Of a stretch of 64,000 nt of DNA, positions 55,130 to 64,000 are shown in pieces (positions within the stretch are counted from its first letter, which is position 1; every line of letters starts with the position of its first letter). Source of the DNA: Durusdinium trenchii (lineage: Eukaryota; Sar; Dinophyceae; Suessiales; Symbiodiniaceae); contig CAXAMN010021273.1 of assembly GCA_963970005.1 (NCBI GenBank), forward strand, positions 567,825 to 631,824, given 5' to 3'. The notes under the pieces are model-generated. The model made no database searches. It saw only the letters and a program-made list of their open reading frames with translations, and was not told where the DNA came from. The translations under genes were made by a program, and so were the position numbers.

Positions 55130-57960
55130 GGTATACGGCTGCAAGGCTCAGCCTCTTTAGTAAAGGGCCGACCCCCAAAAGAAGGGTGTTGATTCATAGC
55201 CCTTGAGGATGCTTAAAGGGATGGTCATTGACCACCCCGATCCTGGGTCCTGGAGGATCTTGTGAGATGCCAGCTAAGGCTGCTAAGGCTGTAGGGTGGT
55301 CCCCTTATCTAGGCCGGAGTGAGGGTCGGACCTGGGCCAAACTTCTGGGTACCGGAATTTCTAAGAAATCCAAATAAGAACTGAAAACTAGAATAGAAGA
55401 ATGCAGAGATTGAATAAGAAGATTAATAGGACAGGTGGATTCCAAGGGTCAAAAGTAAAGTTTTGATCGATCACGACAGGATCTCATTTGGCCTCAGCCT
55501 GGTCGTGGGCCTGGCTTCGCGAACAGGCCCAAGACAATGACATACCTGCACCCTCGAGAGAGTTGTGGTTCATACTTTTTCAATCGGAGTAAGTTTTTGG
55601 GATTCACTCAAAAACTAGTTCAGGGCCTATGGGAATCACAATCAGACATTTTGCAGGCCAAGCAAGCCTTATTGTGCACGACTTCCATCGTTGTTCACGT
55701 ATTTGTTTCTCATATTTGTTTTGTTGATTTTTTGGCAAGTGTCCTTCCAAGACCGGAGCAAAAAAGATCGGCTTATTTTGGGGGGCGTACCTTAACCAAA
55801 AAGCAGTGTTCAGGACTCGATAGGTTATTGATATTAATATATATATATATATGCACCAGCACCACCCAAAAGCATGGGGCATGGTTAATTTATAGACCCC
55901 CGATACCAATGGTTTACCATCGTTGTAACCCCCCTTGGGTGGTCCCGTTAATTCTTCTTTGAATGAATATAGCAACTTCCTCGGTTATGAGCAGGAAAAC
56001 TAATGCTTTACTGTATGAAAGGATGAAAGGATGCCCCCCCTAAAGGAAAACTAAGCCTTGACAACACTATCCTCTATGAACACATTGTTGGGACTTGACT
56101 AAACTGAGTCAACCACAACTGGGTCAGGTTTCTCCTTGCAGCGCAGGTCAGAAGGTATGACTCGTTTAGAAACTTGGAGATCCAGCTTTGATGCACCAAT
56201 GCCCACACACTGCTACGTTCACTATTTGACTTTCCCAGAGAAACTGGGAAACCAGGCTTTCGAAACAGGTACCATAGGAACCACATCTCGTCCTTCATCT
56301 CCTTGAGATCCCCGGATCTTCCGTCACTTGCGGCCTCGGTCGTTCAATAGGGTCACAAAGGGAAAGAAAGAAACACCAGTTCTCTTGGTCACTTCCCTGG
56401 AGGTCTGGGCACTTGATGTTGATTGAATTCCGGGAAGCTCCCACGCCACGCGGCGTCCAATGCGTACGGCCAACCTATGCCGTTTTCCAGGTGACTGCAG
56501 CCTCCAAGCGTACGGCCACGCCACCACCGAAGAAGCGGCTTTGCTTGCAATAGATAGCTGTGAATTTGGCAGCTTCAAGTCATGTCGAATAATCAGAACA
56601 TATTAGAACATTATCACGAAAGGTAGCCTGGTAAGGGATAGCGGCTAACTTGAGTTTGCTTTGCGAAACAAAGGGGTTAGCTTCAATAGCCTGCTCGGGA
56701 CCAAATATTGATATATCAATTCTATTGACCCCCACCGCCTCCAATGTGATTAATCCATTATTTTGGTGACCCCCCCTCGCCAGCAACACTAGCACACCTA
56801 CCATAGCGTCATGTCCATTCACTGGCAGCGACATCGGTGTCTACAATGAGGTAGCGCAACACAGCTTCGACGGAGTGCGTACAGCTCTTACACACGCCAG
56901 CGTTTGCAGGCCGCAACTTTTTATGCAAGCCAGCGTTCACGCACCATATTGCTCTATAATTATACACAAACATTGACGCAACACAGCCTCTACGCAAAGC
57001 CGTGTTAACAAACCTCACCACACCACATGCTGAGGCAACCTCTCCTCGCGACCCAGGTTGCTCTTATGCGGACCGCGCGCGCGACATACGACCGCACTTC
57101 CGCAGTTTGGCACCAGGCAATTCTTACACACCATGGCTCTCATAATATATATACACTAGTGTTGACAAGCCTCCAGGTGCGCCACACCACACCCCACCTT
57201 TTACACCTCTCATATATTCCTGGTACCTCTCTACCTTTCGTGTTTCAATGTCTCAAGTGGACGATGCCGCGTACAAGTTCTCAATGTTATACAATGGTAC
57301 TATTAGCAGTCGTGCTTTTCAGGTTTCAGAACGTTCGGACGTAGAGCATGCACCGCACCTACAACTGATGCATTCTCCTCCACACAACATCACCCAGCCA
57401 GGGCAAGGGGTTCCCCCTTATTAAAATTTAATACACACTCATGTCGCTGCTGCCCCTTCGCAAGTAACTATACAACACTGATTTGCATTGCTTTGCGCAG
57501 GAAGCTGGCCCATGCTCCGTGTTGGTGTTGGGTGGCTCTGGGCGGGTCCCACGCAAAATTTCCGATGGGCTCGATTAGCATCATTGAACGCCAGAAGCGA
57601 GGGGATCTGATTCTTGGAATAGGGCACCAAAACACCAAAACACACCGATCTGATTCTTGGGTGTCATCGCTTCCAACATTTTCGCTATTTCCAGACCTCG
57701 AATCCAAACACACCGCTCCCCGGTGGGACTTTCGGCCAAACATCTCCCCGCATGCCCCGGACGGTCCGTCGTTTCGTCGTTTCGGCGCCGTTGCCGGCCA
57801 CCACCCGTACCCGTTGCGGCCCAACGGCCGAAACGGTGGGGGTTCGGAAAGTGGAGCCAAATCCGGTCAAATCGGGTTAAGTCATCCACTGAAGTGAAGT
57901 CTCCTCAAACAGTTTGGTGGAGGTGTTTAAGTCCAAAAACATGTGGTGCTGTGTTTTTTT
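55130..57960. other. Stretch without a recognised gene
   Basis: It contains repeat text, a TA microsatellite near 55835-55850, a Cys/His-free repeated block at 56850-57000 (CACGCCAGCGTTTGCAGG-type phrases), and a short possible last exon at 56491-56565 (VTAASKRTATPPPKKRLCLQ then TAG, after TTTTCCAG). The GC-rich block at 57640-57900 is open in four frames and resembles no family. Confidence 0.35.
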
Positions 57961-57986
57961 TGCTTTGTTGAGTCTGTGGATTTCAG

Positions 57987-58092
57987 CCAGTTAAGCACCC
58001 TGTTAGCTGGGCAGGAGCCCAGGCCGCATCCGCCGGGCTCCGGGACCGGTTCATGCAATTTTGGAGAGCCTTCCTCCTGGAAGCCTGCACAA
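57987..58092 (+). CDS. Coding exon of an unrecognised gene, possibly upstream part of the transporter gene
   Basis: Between GGATTTCAG and ACAA|GTAAAA. It encodes PVKHPVSWAGAQAASAGLRD, then RFMQFWRAFLLEACT. Good splice sites and strong coding character. It lies about 1 kb upstream of the acetyl-CoA transporter exon 1 on the same strand. No motif links it to that family, so it may be the previous gene. Confidence 0.45.
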
Positions 58093-59066
58093 GTAAAAGA
58101 ACAAACAACCAAAACACATTCCTGGAGTATTCCAAGCGGTTCCATTATATAAATATATAATATAGAGTAGTGTAGGGTATTCCATTTGGAGACCCTGACA
58201 GGAAGGTTCTGCTAGAATTCGCAGAATCTTCACAATTTCACACCTGTGAAAGGATCTGAACTTGATGGACTAGGTCTGTCAAGTCACTTGATTAGATTGG
58301 ACCATATATAGCTATTTTGCGTATTTTGTCCTCACCCATGTTAAACGTGGCACTCACCTTGTTTAGCAGGAGGTAATACAGAAGATCAGACCAGGGATCT
58401 CGGGAGAGCGAATGGGGACTTCCCAGTCAGACCCCATCGGTGAGACGTAAATAAAAATTTGTTCAGAGATGTTCTCGTGAAAGTTCAATGCAGAGTCCCA
58501 ACCCTTCAGCTGTATGGAACCATGGCATGTGAGACTTCTCGTCGAGGCCACATGGTATGAAGCATTCTGGTAGAACCAGAACCCATACCTAGAAGCATCA
58601 GTGCGTGAACCCGAGAACCATAGGAACCTGTTGCACCTTCCGGCAGCGAGTGCAGGGGAAGTGGCCAAGACTCAAGCCTGGGATTCCAACAAGCTTTCAT
58701 AGGTTTGATTGGAGTAACCAGACTGTTTGACTCACGAGTTTAGACCACCAAAAAAGTAGGTAACTTGTTGACTCCCAGAAGATTCTTATGACTACCAGAT
58801 TTGGACACCGACGGGACGAGATCTGGGATGAAACTCCCGAGAAGCATCTTCAGTCAGCTGACGTGAGCACGCCAGCTGACGGGTGGACAGTGGCAGGATG
58901 TGACCAGTGGGGTCTCCAAATGTATCCAGATGATGTGAGGCGAAACAATGCTTGAAGTATCGCAAGAATGCCAGCGATTCCACGCAAGCTCCGTAACACT
59001 TAAAGCAAAGAGACCGTGAACTCAAGAACCATTGCAGTTGCCTTGTTCTGCGAGGATTTGAACTGA

Positions 59067-59305
59067 CGAGCCTCAGAACGCCTTGCCGCGAGCCTCAGAA
59101 CGCCTTGCCGCGTCAGCCTGGCCGACTTGTTGGCTTTTCCTCCCGGATTGGCTCGCGCTTCTCGGCCCAGGAAAGAGGTGGTGCCAACACCCCGGCCGCC
59201 GGAAGCTGCTGCAAAGCCCGCTGCGACCAAGGCAGTGGCTCCGAGTGAAGAGAAGGCTCCGAACCTCAAAAGTGAGTGGGGGAACATTGCTTTGCTGTGC
59301 TTACT
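59067..59305 (+). CDS. Acetyl-CoA transporter (SLC33A1/AT-1 type), exon with start of first membrane segment
   Basis: The frame opens after TGA 59064-59066. A cytosolic Pro/Ala/Lys-rich tail (RPRKEVVPTPRPPEAAAKPA) leads into EWGNIALLCL, the start of the first membrane helix. It ends TTACT|GTATCT in phase 2. Joined to the next exon it reads NIALLCLLYTLQGIPLGL, a hallmark of the endoplasmic-reticulum acetyl-CoA transporter family (N-I-A-L-L-x-x-L-Y-x-L-Q-G-I-P-L-G-L), which imports acetyl-CoA into the ER lumen for protein acetylation. A 22-base unit (GAGCCTCAGAACGCCTTGCC, then GC) is duplicated in tandem at 59069-59112; because 22 is not a multiple of 3, it may be intronic. The start codon is not identified. 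Confidence 0.65.
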
Positions 59306-59553
59306 GTATCTTGGTTTGAGTGGAATGAGTGAAGAGCGAAACGAAATCAGCCTGCAAGTTCTTGAGTGGCAACCAGAACGCCTTATAGAGTAGAGGTAGA
59401 GGCGTGACATTTCCACGAATGAGGGGCTTCGTCCAACCAGCGACTGGTATATGTTGTTTGGAGATTGGATTGTGCTGTACCCTTTCTATTTTTCATGTTG
59501 CATTTTTGCGGATTTTGTGAATTTGTGTGACATGCACGGCATTCCTTGCTCAG

Positions 59554-59652
59554 GTACACATTGCAGGGTATTCCGCTGGGTCTTGGCCAAGTATTCCCTC
59601 TCCTTTTGAAGGACCGTGGAGCTTCCTACACTGATCTCGGCATATTTTCCCT
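59554..59652 (+). CDS. Acetyl-CoA transporter, exon with helix 1-2 region
   Basis: After TGCTCAG, 248 bases downstream of the previous donor. It starts with the single base needed to complete the codon and reads YTLQGIPLGLGQVFPLLLKD, then RGASYTDLGIFS. L-Q-G-I-P-L-G-L and (G/V)-x-S-Y-x-D-x-x-x-F-S are diagnostic for SLC33. It ends TCCCT|GCAACT, a GC-type donor in phase 2. Confidence 0.75.
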
Positions 59653-60555
59653 GCAACTTGGTGTTTGCTGGATCTTTGCAGGTTTGATTGTGACGCAGAG
59701 CAGATCAGCACCCAAACTCCTGTGTTAAGCAACCTCAGTTTCGATATTTTGTTGTATAGTTGATAATATTGCAGGGCCCTTGCACCGTGGGATCAAACAT
59801 CATCGTTTTCAGCGCCTCGGGCCTGTTTCATTCCGTATGCGTTGGCACCTTAGCCGGGTGAATCCCGTTCTTCCAGTGGTTGACACACGTCCGATTGAAT
59901 CCCGTTGTTCACACATCCTCGGATGTCGGATGTTTCCAAGCTGGGAGACCCGTTTTTCAACCTGGGAGGCCCTGTTGACCAGTTGTGCGTTGCATACTGG
60001 AGACTACAAGGTGTTCATCGCCGCTCGACCGGTTCTTCGACCTTAGACCGGTCCAGGTGTATCCAGGTGTGCTTCGTTTGTCTACCAACACCTTTACAAT
60101 AATTGTTCGATTTGGCATTGAACGGCGATTCATTACCTTAAAGTATGTTGATGTTTTTGTAACAACCTCCTTCCACACGAATAGCAGCCACCATGATTCA
60201 ACCTTTTCGAGTTTCTCAGCTCACCCCTCGGCCCCCCCCCCCAAAAAAAACGATGCAATCGACCTTCGAAGGGTACCTGCGATGCCAACGCTCGAGCCAA
60301 ATCCTGGTGGACTTCGTCGAAGGAAGAACAAACCACACAGGAATCAACATTTGCCAAAAAACACCTGGAAATCGTGGAGCTTTGGATCCAGACACCTACT
60401 GTAGATCTACCATCCTGTGGAGGTGTGGAGGAGGTGTGGAGTTCTTGTGATCGAAGCGCAACACGGCGCAAGGGTCGGCGCAACGACGCCAGCCTCCGCG
60501 CCTCGCGAAGAAGCGCGAACACATCCGGTCGTTCGACCACGAGACACCCTTTGAG

Positions 60556-60597
60556 GCAATCTTGGCCGTTTGTGCTGAAATTATTTTGGGTTCCTTG
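60556..60597 (+). CDS. Acetyl-CoA transporter, exon with S-W-P-F-x-L-K-L-x-W-x-P motif
   Basis: After CCTTTGAG, 903 bases downstream. The first base completes the codon and the text continues QSWPFVLKLFWVP, so the splice reads GIFSL-QSWPFVLKLFWVP. F-S-x-x-x-W-P-F-S-L-K-L-L-W-A-P is the best-known SLC33 signature. Phase agreement across a GC-AG intron is strong support. The right border is uncertain. Confidence 0.75.
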
Positions 60598-61127
60598 GCG
60601 GATTGCCGGGGCCAGTGCCGAGTTTCGGCGCGAGCGTCAATGACACGCCGTGTTCGGATGTGGCCCGGTTGGCGCCTGTAAGGTCGTCGGTACAAGCATT
60701 ATCATGAGACAGGTTTTGACTATCGAATCGTAATCCACTGTTGCTGGGAATGCCTAACACATCCTAACACCTCATATGAATACCGAATACCAGTGGTTCG
60801 TTCAACTTGTCGTCACTAGATCAGAGTGTACACATAGGGTTTGGGGGTCTGTGGTGTCAGGCATTTGAGTTTCTGGCTCTAAGTCCTTTTGCTTGTTAGG
60901 TCTCACAGTTGTGCTACCCTTTCAAATGGTAGTTTGGCATTTGCTGAGTCATTCAAATTGTGATCGTTGCATTGCTCGCGTTCGTCCCATGTCGAGGAGC
61001 TTTGAACCATGCGTCAATATAATATGTCGACCTGAAAATAACGGAATGTGTCACCTGTTTGCCTCACTCACACAAGGGCCCACGTCTGAAGAGCGAGTTG
61101 GAAATGGTTTCTCTTTCGGTTGAATAG

Positions 61128-61217
61128 GGAGATCCTCCAACCGATGAGTTTGGTTCGCTATTTGCCCGACTGGAACAAGCGGGTAGCAGCGAATTGCAGA
61201 ATGTTTATGCCGGCTGA
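61128..61217 (+). CDS. Candidate exon within the transporter region, unrecognised
   Basis: After GTTGAATAG: GDPPTDEFGSLFARLEQAGS, then SELQNVYAG and TGA at 61215-61217. Strong coding composition, acidic, no hydrophobic segment. It does not match the transporter and may be a decayed or separate exon. Confidence 0.4.
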   Translation, partial: GDPPTDEFGSLFARLEQAGSSELQNVYAG

Positions 61218-62454
61218 AGCATTTTTACAATTCTTTCAATACTTGCACCACGCGGTGGCTGCATGGATAGACCTTAGTGACTACTTTTGAACATGTCTCA
61301 ATAATAGTGTATCAGTGTATAATGAACATATTAGAACGCGCTTTCGCTTTTTGCTTGGGCTCACCATGATCATGATGAAATCTCCTGTGTTTCCTCTCCA
61401 GAATCCTACAAACATTGACCGGTTTGCTCGGGGCCACGTGGCCAACGCTTCAGACACAGACAGTGCATCAGCAGCTATCAAAACGGTGCACCCAGACAGA
61501 CAAACAAACATATGGGTGATTATATTTTGAAATATAGGGAGACAGCCGACCACTGGGTTTTGTCTAGGAACTCCCTCTTCACTGGAGACATACCCTTAAC
61601 CACGCCTTGGTCGACTTAACCACGACCAGTGTGGAGACCACTAGGGAGGTCTCCCTAGTGGTCTCCGCACCCAAATGGATAATGGTTTGGTTACCAATGG
61701 ACATCTCCACACTACTTATAGGTCTCCAGACAGGGCACCCCTTGGAAGTGCTAGGTATATACAACAATGATTCTTCGGGATGACCCGGCTATTAAACACA
61801 TGGTGGGCAACAGTGGTGTTTCTCTGTTTTTGAAGACATGCCTCGGCCACGACGTTCGAGGCGCCTTTGGTGGATTCGGTGTACATCCGCCAGATGGGGC
61901 GCAGAAAGCGCTTTTGACTGCACCGTGTTGGGGCTGGTGATCGAAATCACGGGTCAAGTGAAAGGAAGTGTTCGGGTCTTAGACCAGCTGTTGAAGGAAC
62001 ATGGGCTCATCGAAGCACAGCATTGGGAACAGGATCGCAGATAGAGAATCAAGACATGTTCATTGGGCAATCTCAGTTGAGATCATGTTGGACTACAACC
62101 CTGGCCCCAAATTGGAGCTTGCCGGGGTTCCACATCCCACAATCATCGAACACTCCATATGTACCAAGCGGAAGGCCCAAAAAAACCACTGGTTCACGGG
62201 TCACTTTTTGGTGAGCCCTGTGTGCCACGGAGTTTCAGTGGTGCCCCACTGCACCACGACGGTCCGCGTTTGATTGCTTGTTTGGAGCGAAACCAGTGAA
62301 TGTCCGTGGAGGCGTTCCTGGATTTGCTGAGACGCTATTCATTCTTATGGGTGACATGACGAGTGAACTGATTTTTGCATGACTTTTGAACATAACTTAG
62401 CATGTTACTCTAACACGTTCTGAGGGGTGTTCTTTAGGAGGTATGTGGTCAACA

Positions 62455-62960
62455 TAAGGGCGTTACCGTGGAATTAAATATCATGGTAACTTTTTTTAAT
62501 TATCATGAAAATGTTAGATAAATTAGCATGCTATGTTTGTTTGTATCATGATATGTTATAATTTTGGATATATTATCCAACACAGATTCCAAAATGGGAC
62601 CCAAATCGACTCCAAAGAGGTCCCAAAACGGCACCTGTTTTACTGAATTTAATTATCATATATTATCATGATAATTTTAAGAATTAGCTTGTGATTGGAT
62701 CAATTATCATGATAATTCTGTGAATTAAGTATCATGATAACTAACTAATTATCACGATAATTAATTCCCAGATTTGGTTACTTTTTGACGGTTTTTGGTT
62801 GCTTTTGGAGTTTTTAATTATCATTATAATTTATCCAAAATCATCATGATAATGAAAACACATATATATATATATATGATATAATTAAAGTTAATATTTT
62901 GTCCAATATTATCATGCTATGTAAACATATTAGCATGATAATTAGCCAAATTATCACGAC
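62455..62960. repeat. AT-rich island of ATTATCATGATAAT palindromes
   Basis: About a dozen perfect or near-perfect copies of the palindrome ATTATCATGATAAT or its variants (ATCATGATA, TTAGCATGATAAT, ATTATCACGATAAT) in 500 bases, spaced irregularly and mixed with TA runs (62863-62876). No coding frame. The density is far above anything else in the window. Confidence 0.75.
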
Positions 62961-63323
62961 AATACACGCTAACGAAAACGTGCTTGAGCGACTGCCTAAA
63001 ACAACTCTTTCCACAAATCAACTTGCTTGCTGCATCTGTCAAAAGCGCAGTGAAAACCACCACCTATACTTGAAGATCGCGTTCCCTGAAAGACACTCTG
63101 CCCACTTACACCGGACAAAATTAGAATTCGGTGGAATTAACGTTTAGACTGGCTTTTGGTTTAGTGATCCATTTGGAGTGCTTCCACTTTATTGTTGTTT
63201 GGCAAGGAAAACATAGGAAAACAGCTCTGACTGAGTCTAGCCAAGTCATCGTGGTCACCTGTGGGGGAGGTTCTTCTGCAGACCGAAGAGAATTTGGTTG
63301 ACCTTTGTTTTGGACAGGTGTGG

Positions 63324-63416
63324 ACTGACTGGTGCTTAGTAGGGCATGAGAGAATGACCTCTCACTATAGATACCATAGGATCCATTCCCTCATTCTTTA
63401 CTAAGCACCAGTCAGT
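63324..63416. repeat. MITE-like element, family B copy 2
   Basis: ACTGACTGGTGCTTAGTAGG at the left and its mirror CTAAGCACCAGTCAGT at the right, 93 bases, like 37107-37197 with about ten differences in the centre. Confidence 0.8.
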
Positions 63417-63520
63417 GGACCACCACACCAATCTTGGCCTTTTCCCTATGAGCCTATCAGGTGACCTTCAACCAAGCACAAATAGATCTTCACTTCTCAT
63501 CACATCCTCATCTTTGTCCC

Positions 63521-63626
63521 GGATCCAGTCGTACCGAACCTCAGGTTCGGTACGACTGGACCCTCCTGGCACCCACACAGAACAGTGTCTCCAGTCACCG
63601 TACCTGAGGTTCGGTACGACTGGATC
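63521..63626. repeat. Inverted-repeat element, family C copy 2
   Basis: GGATCCAGTCGTACCGAACC, then TCAGG, mirrored twice (GGTTCGGTACGACTGGA at 63543 and again at 63608-63625). The centre has ACAGTGTCTCCAGTCACCGT, as in copy 1 at 38316-38414. Confidence 0.7.
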
Positions 63627-63711
63627 GCCGTACCTAACTCCCCCAACGTCCACCCGACGTCCTCACCCCCCCAAAACGGGTCCTGGGTCCGTGGACGGAG
63701 CACCGAGCGAG

Positions 63712-63760
63712 GACCTGGATGGTGCCCTCGCAGATCGTCATCGGCCGCGTGGCGATGTGG
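63712..63760 (+). CDS. Acetyl-CoA transporter, exon with R-x-W-M-V-P-x-Q motif
   Basis: The + frame reads RTWMVPSQIVIG, which matches the R-K-S-W-L-V-P-x-Q-x-x-x-G segment that follows the W-A-P-x-V-D motif in SLC33 proteins. The likely acceptor is AGCGAG at 63706-63711. The 3.1-kb distance from the previous exon requires at least one small exon (V-D-x-x-Y-x-x-x-x-G-R-R) that I did not find. The gene continues beyond the window. Confidence 0.5.
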
Positions 63761-64000
63761 CGGTCTTGGAACGGAGGGGAGGGCTCCGTAGTAGAGAAAA
63801 GAGCAGAAGACCGTCATGATAGAATTTGGGCGTATTCGTACTTCCTATTCCTTCCTATAGAACGTGCAGGATCCTTTTCACGAAAGCTAGCCTTAGCTAG
63901 CTGGAGTTGCTCTTGCTTTAGCAAGTTAAGTGACGGGGTGGACGCACCTCAGAAACCTCAAATAATTGATTAAATCAATCTTATGGACCCCCCCCCCCCG

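Larger units (their letters stand above)
61218..63700. other. Mostly non-coding, intron of the transporter gene
   Basis: It holds the AT island (62455-62960), family B copy 2, family C copy 2, a repeat around ACTAGGGAGGTCTCCCTAGT (61642-61661), and an open frame at 61895-62044 (FDCTVLGLVIEITGQVKGSV) that looks partly coding but is unassigned. Confidence 0.4.

Noticed and set aside
57468-57897. Overlapping open frames on both strands, up to 134 codons
   Set aside because: Four frames are open at once because of GC-rich composition. None has family motifs, and phrases such as GATCTGATTCTTGG are duplicated.
1-64000. Search by eye for the dinoflagellate spliced-leader sequence, rRNA, CRISPR arrays and transposase genes
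   Set aside because: None seen. A degenerate or partial spliced-leader relict could be missed without a computed search.

Overview
The window looks like nuclear DNA of a dinoflagellate, most likely of the Symbiodinium group. This is inferred from sequence style, not from a database match. Gene density is low. Coding sequence comes as short GC-rich exons (28-250 bases) between introns of 100 to several thousand bases. Several introns that can be placed by reading phase use GC or GA instead of GT at the 5' end, and most 3' sites read AG|G. Short inverted-repeat (MITE-like) elements recur throughout. There is no operon, Shine-Dalgarno or bacterial promoter structure, and no rRNA, tRNA or CRISPR array was found. 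Two runs of ten N (13465-13474 and 33856-33865) are assembly gaps.

Every exon I could support is on the + strand, as expected for the one-directional gene clusters of dinoflagellates. Three genes are recognised from conserved motifs whose exons splice in phase. (1) A voltage-gated cation (Ca/Na-type) channel lies at 5.5-18.4 kb. It has an S3 exon, an S4 voltage-sensor exon, an S4-S5 linker exon and, over 10 kb downstream, two pore exons. The predicted selectivity filter reads T-G-P-G where channels of this type normally carry an acidic residue. (2) A SAM-dependent methyltransferase of the METTL21/EFM7/FAM86 type lies at 44.4-50.9 kb in at least seven very small exons. (3) An acetyl-CoA transporter (SLC33A1/AT-1 type) starts near 59.07 kb and runs off the right end. 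A Mei2-like RNA-recognition domain is encoded at 16.7-17.3 kb without introns, inside the long presumed channel intron. It looks like a retrocopy.

Layout. 0-5 kb: repeats with a few exon candidates. 5.5-18.4 kb: channel gene, with a long inverted repeat enclosing a minisatellite (12.96-13.78 kb), an AT-rich tract (13.8-15.9 kb), a diverged repeat copy (15.9-16.5 kb) and the Mei2-like ORF in its large intron. 18.4-23 kb: repeats. 23.2-26 kb: exon cluster of an unrecognised gene. 26-35 kb: repeats with scattered exon candidates and a nested repeat complex at 33.5-35.2 kb. 35.4-40 kb: exon candidates, including a Pro/Ser/Ala-rich one. 41.0-43.4 kb: five exons of an unrecognised gene with two phase-compatible junctions. 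44.4-50.9 kb: methyltransferase. 51-58 kb: exon candidates and repeats. 59.07 kb to the end: acetyl-CoA transporter, with a palindrome-rich AT island at 62.45-62.96 kb.

Exon borders are inferred from reading phase and AG/GT(GC, GA) sites only. Exons without a recognised family are judged on codon and amino-acid character and are less certain.
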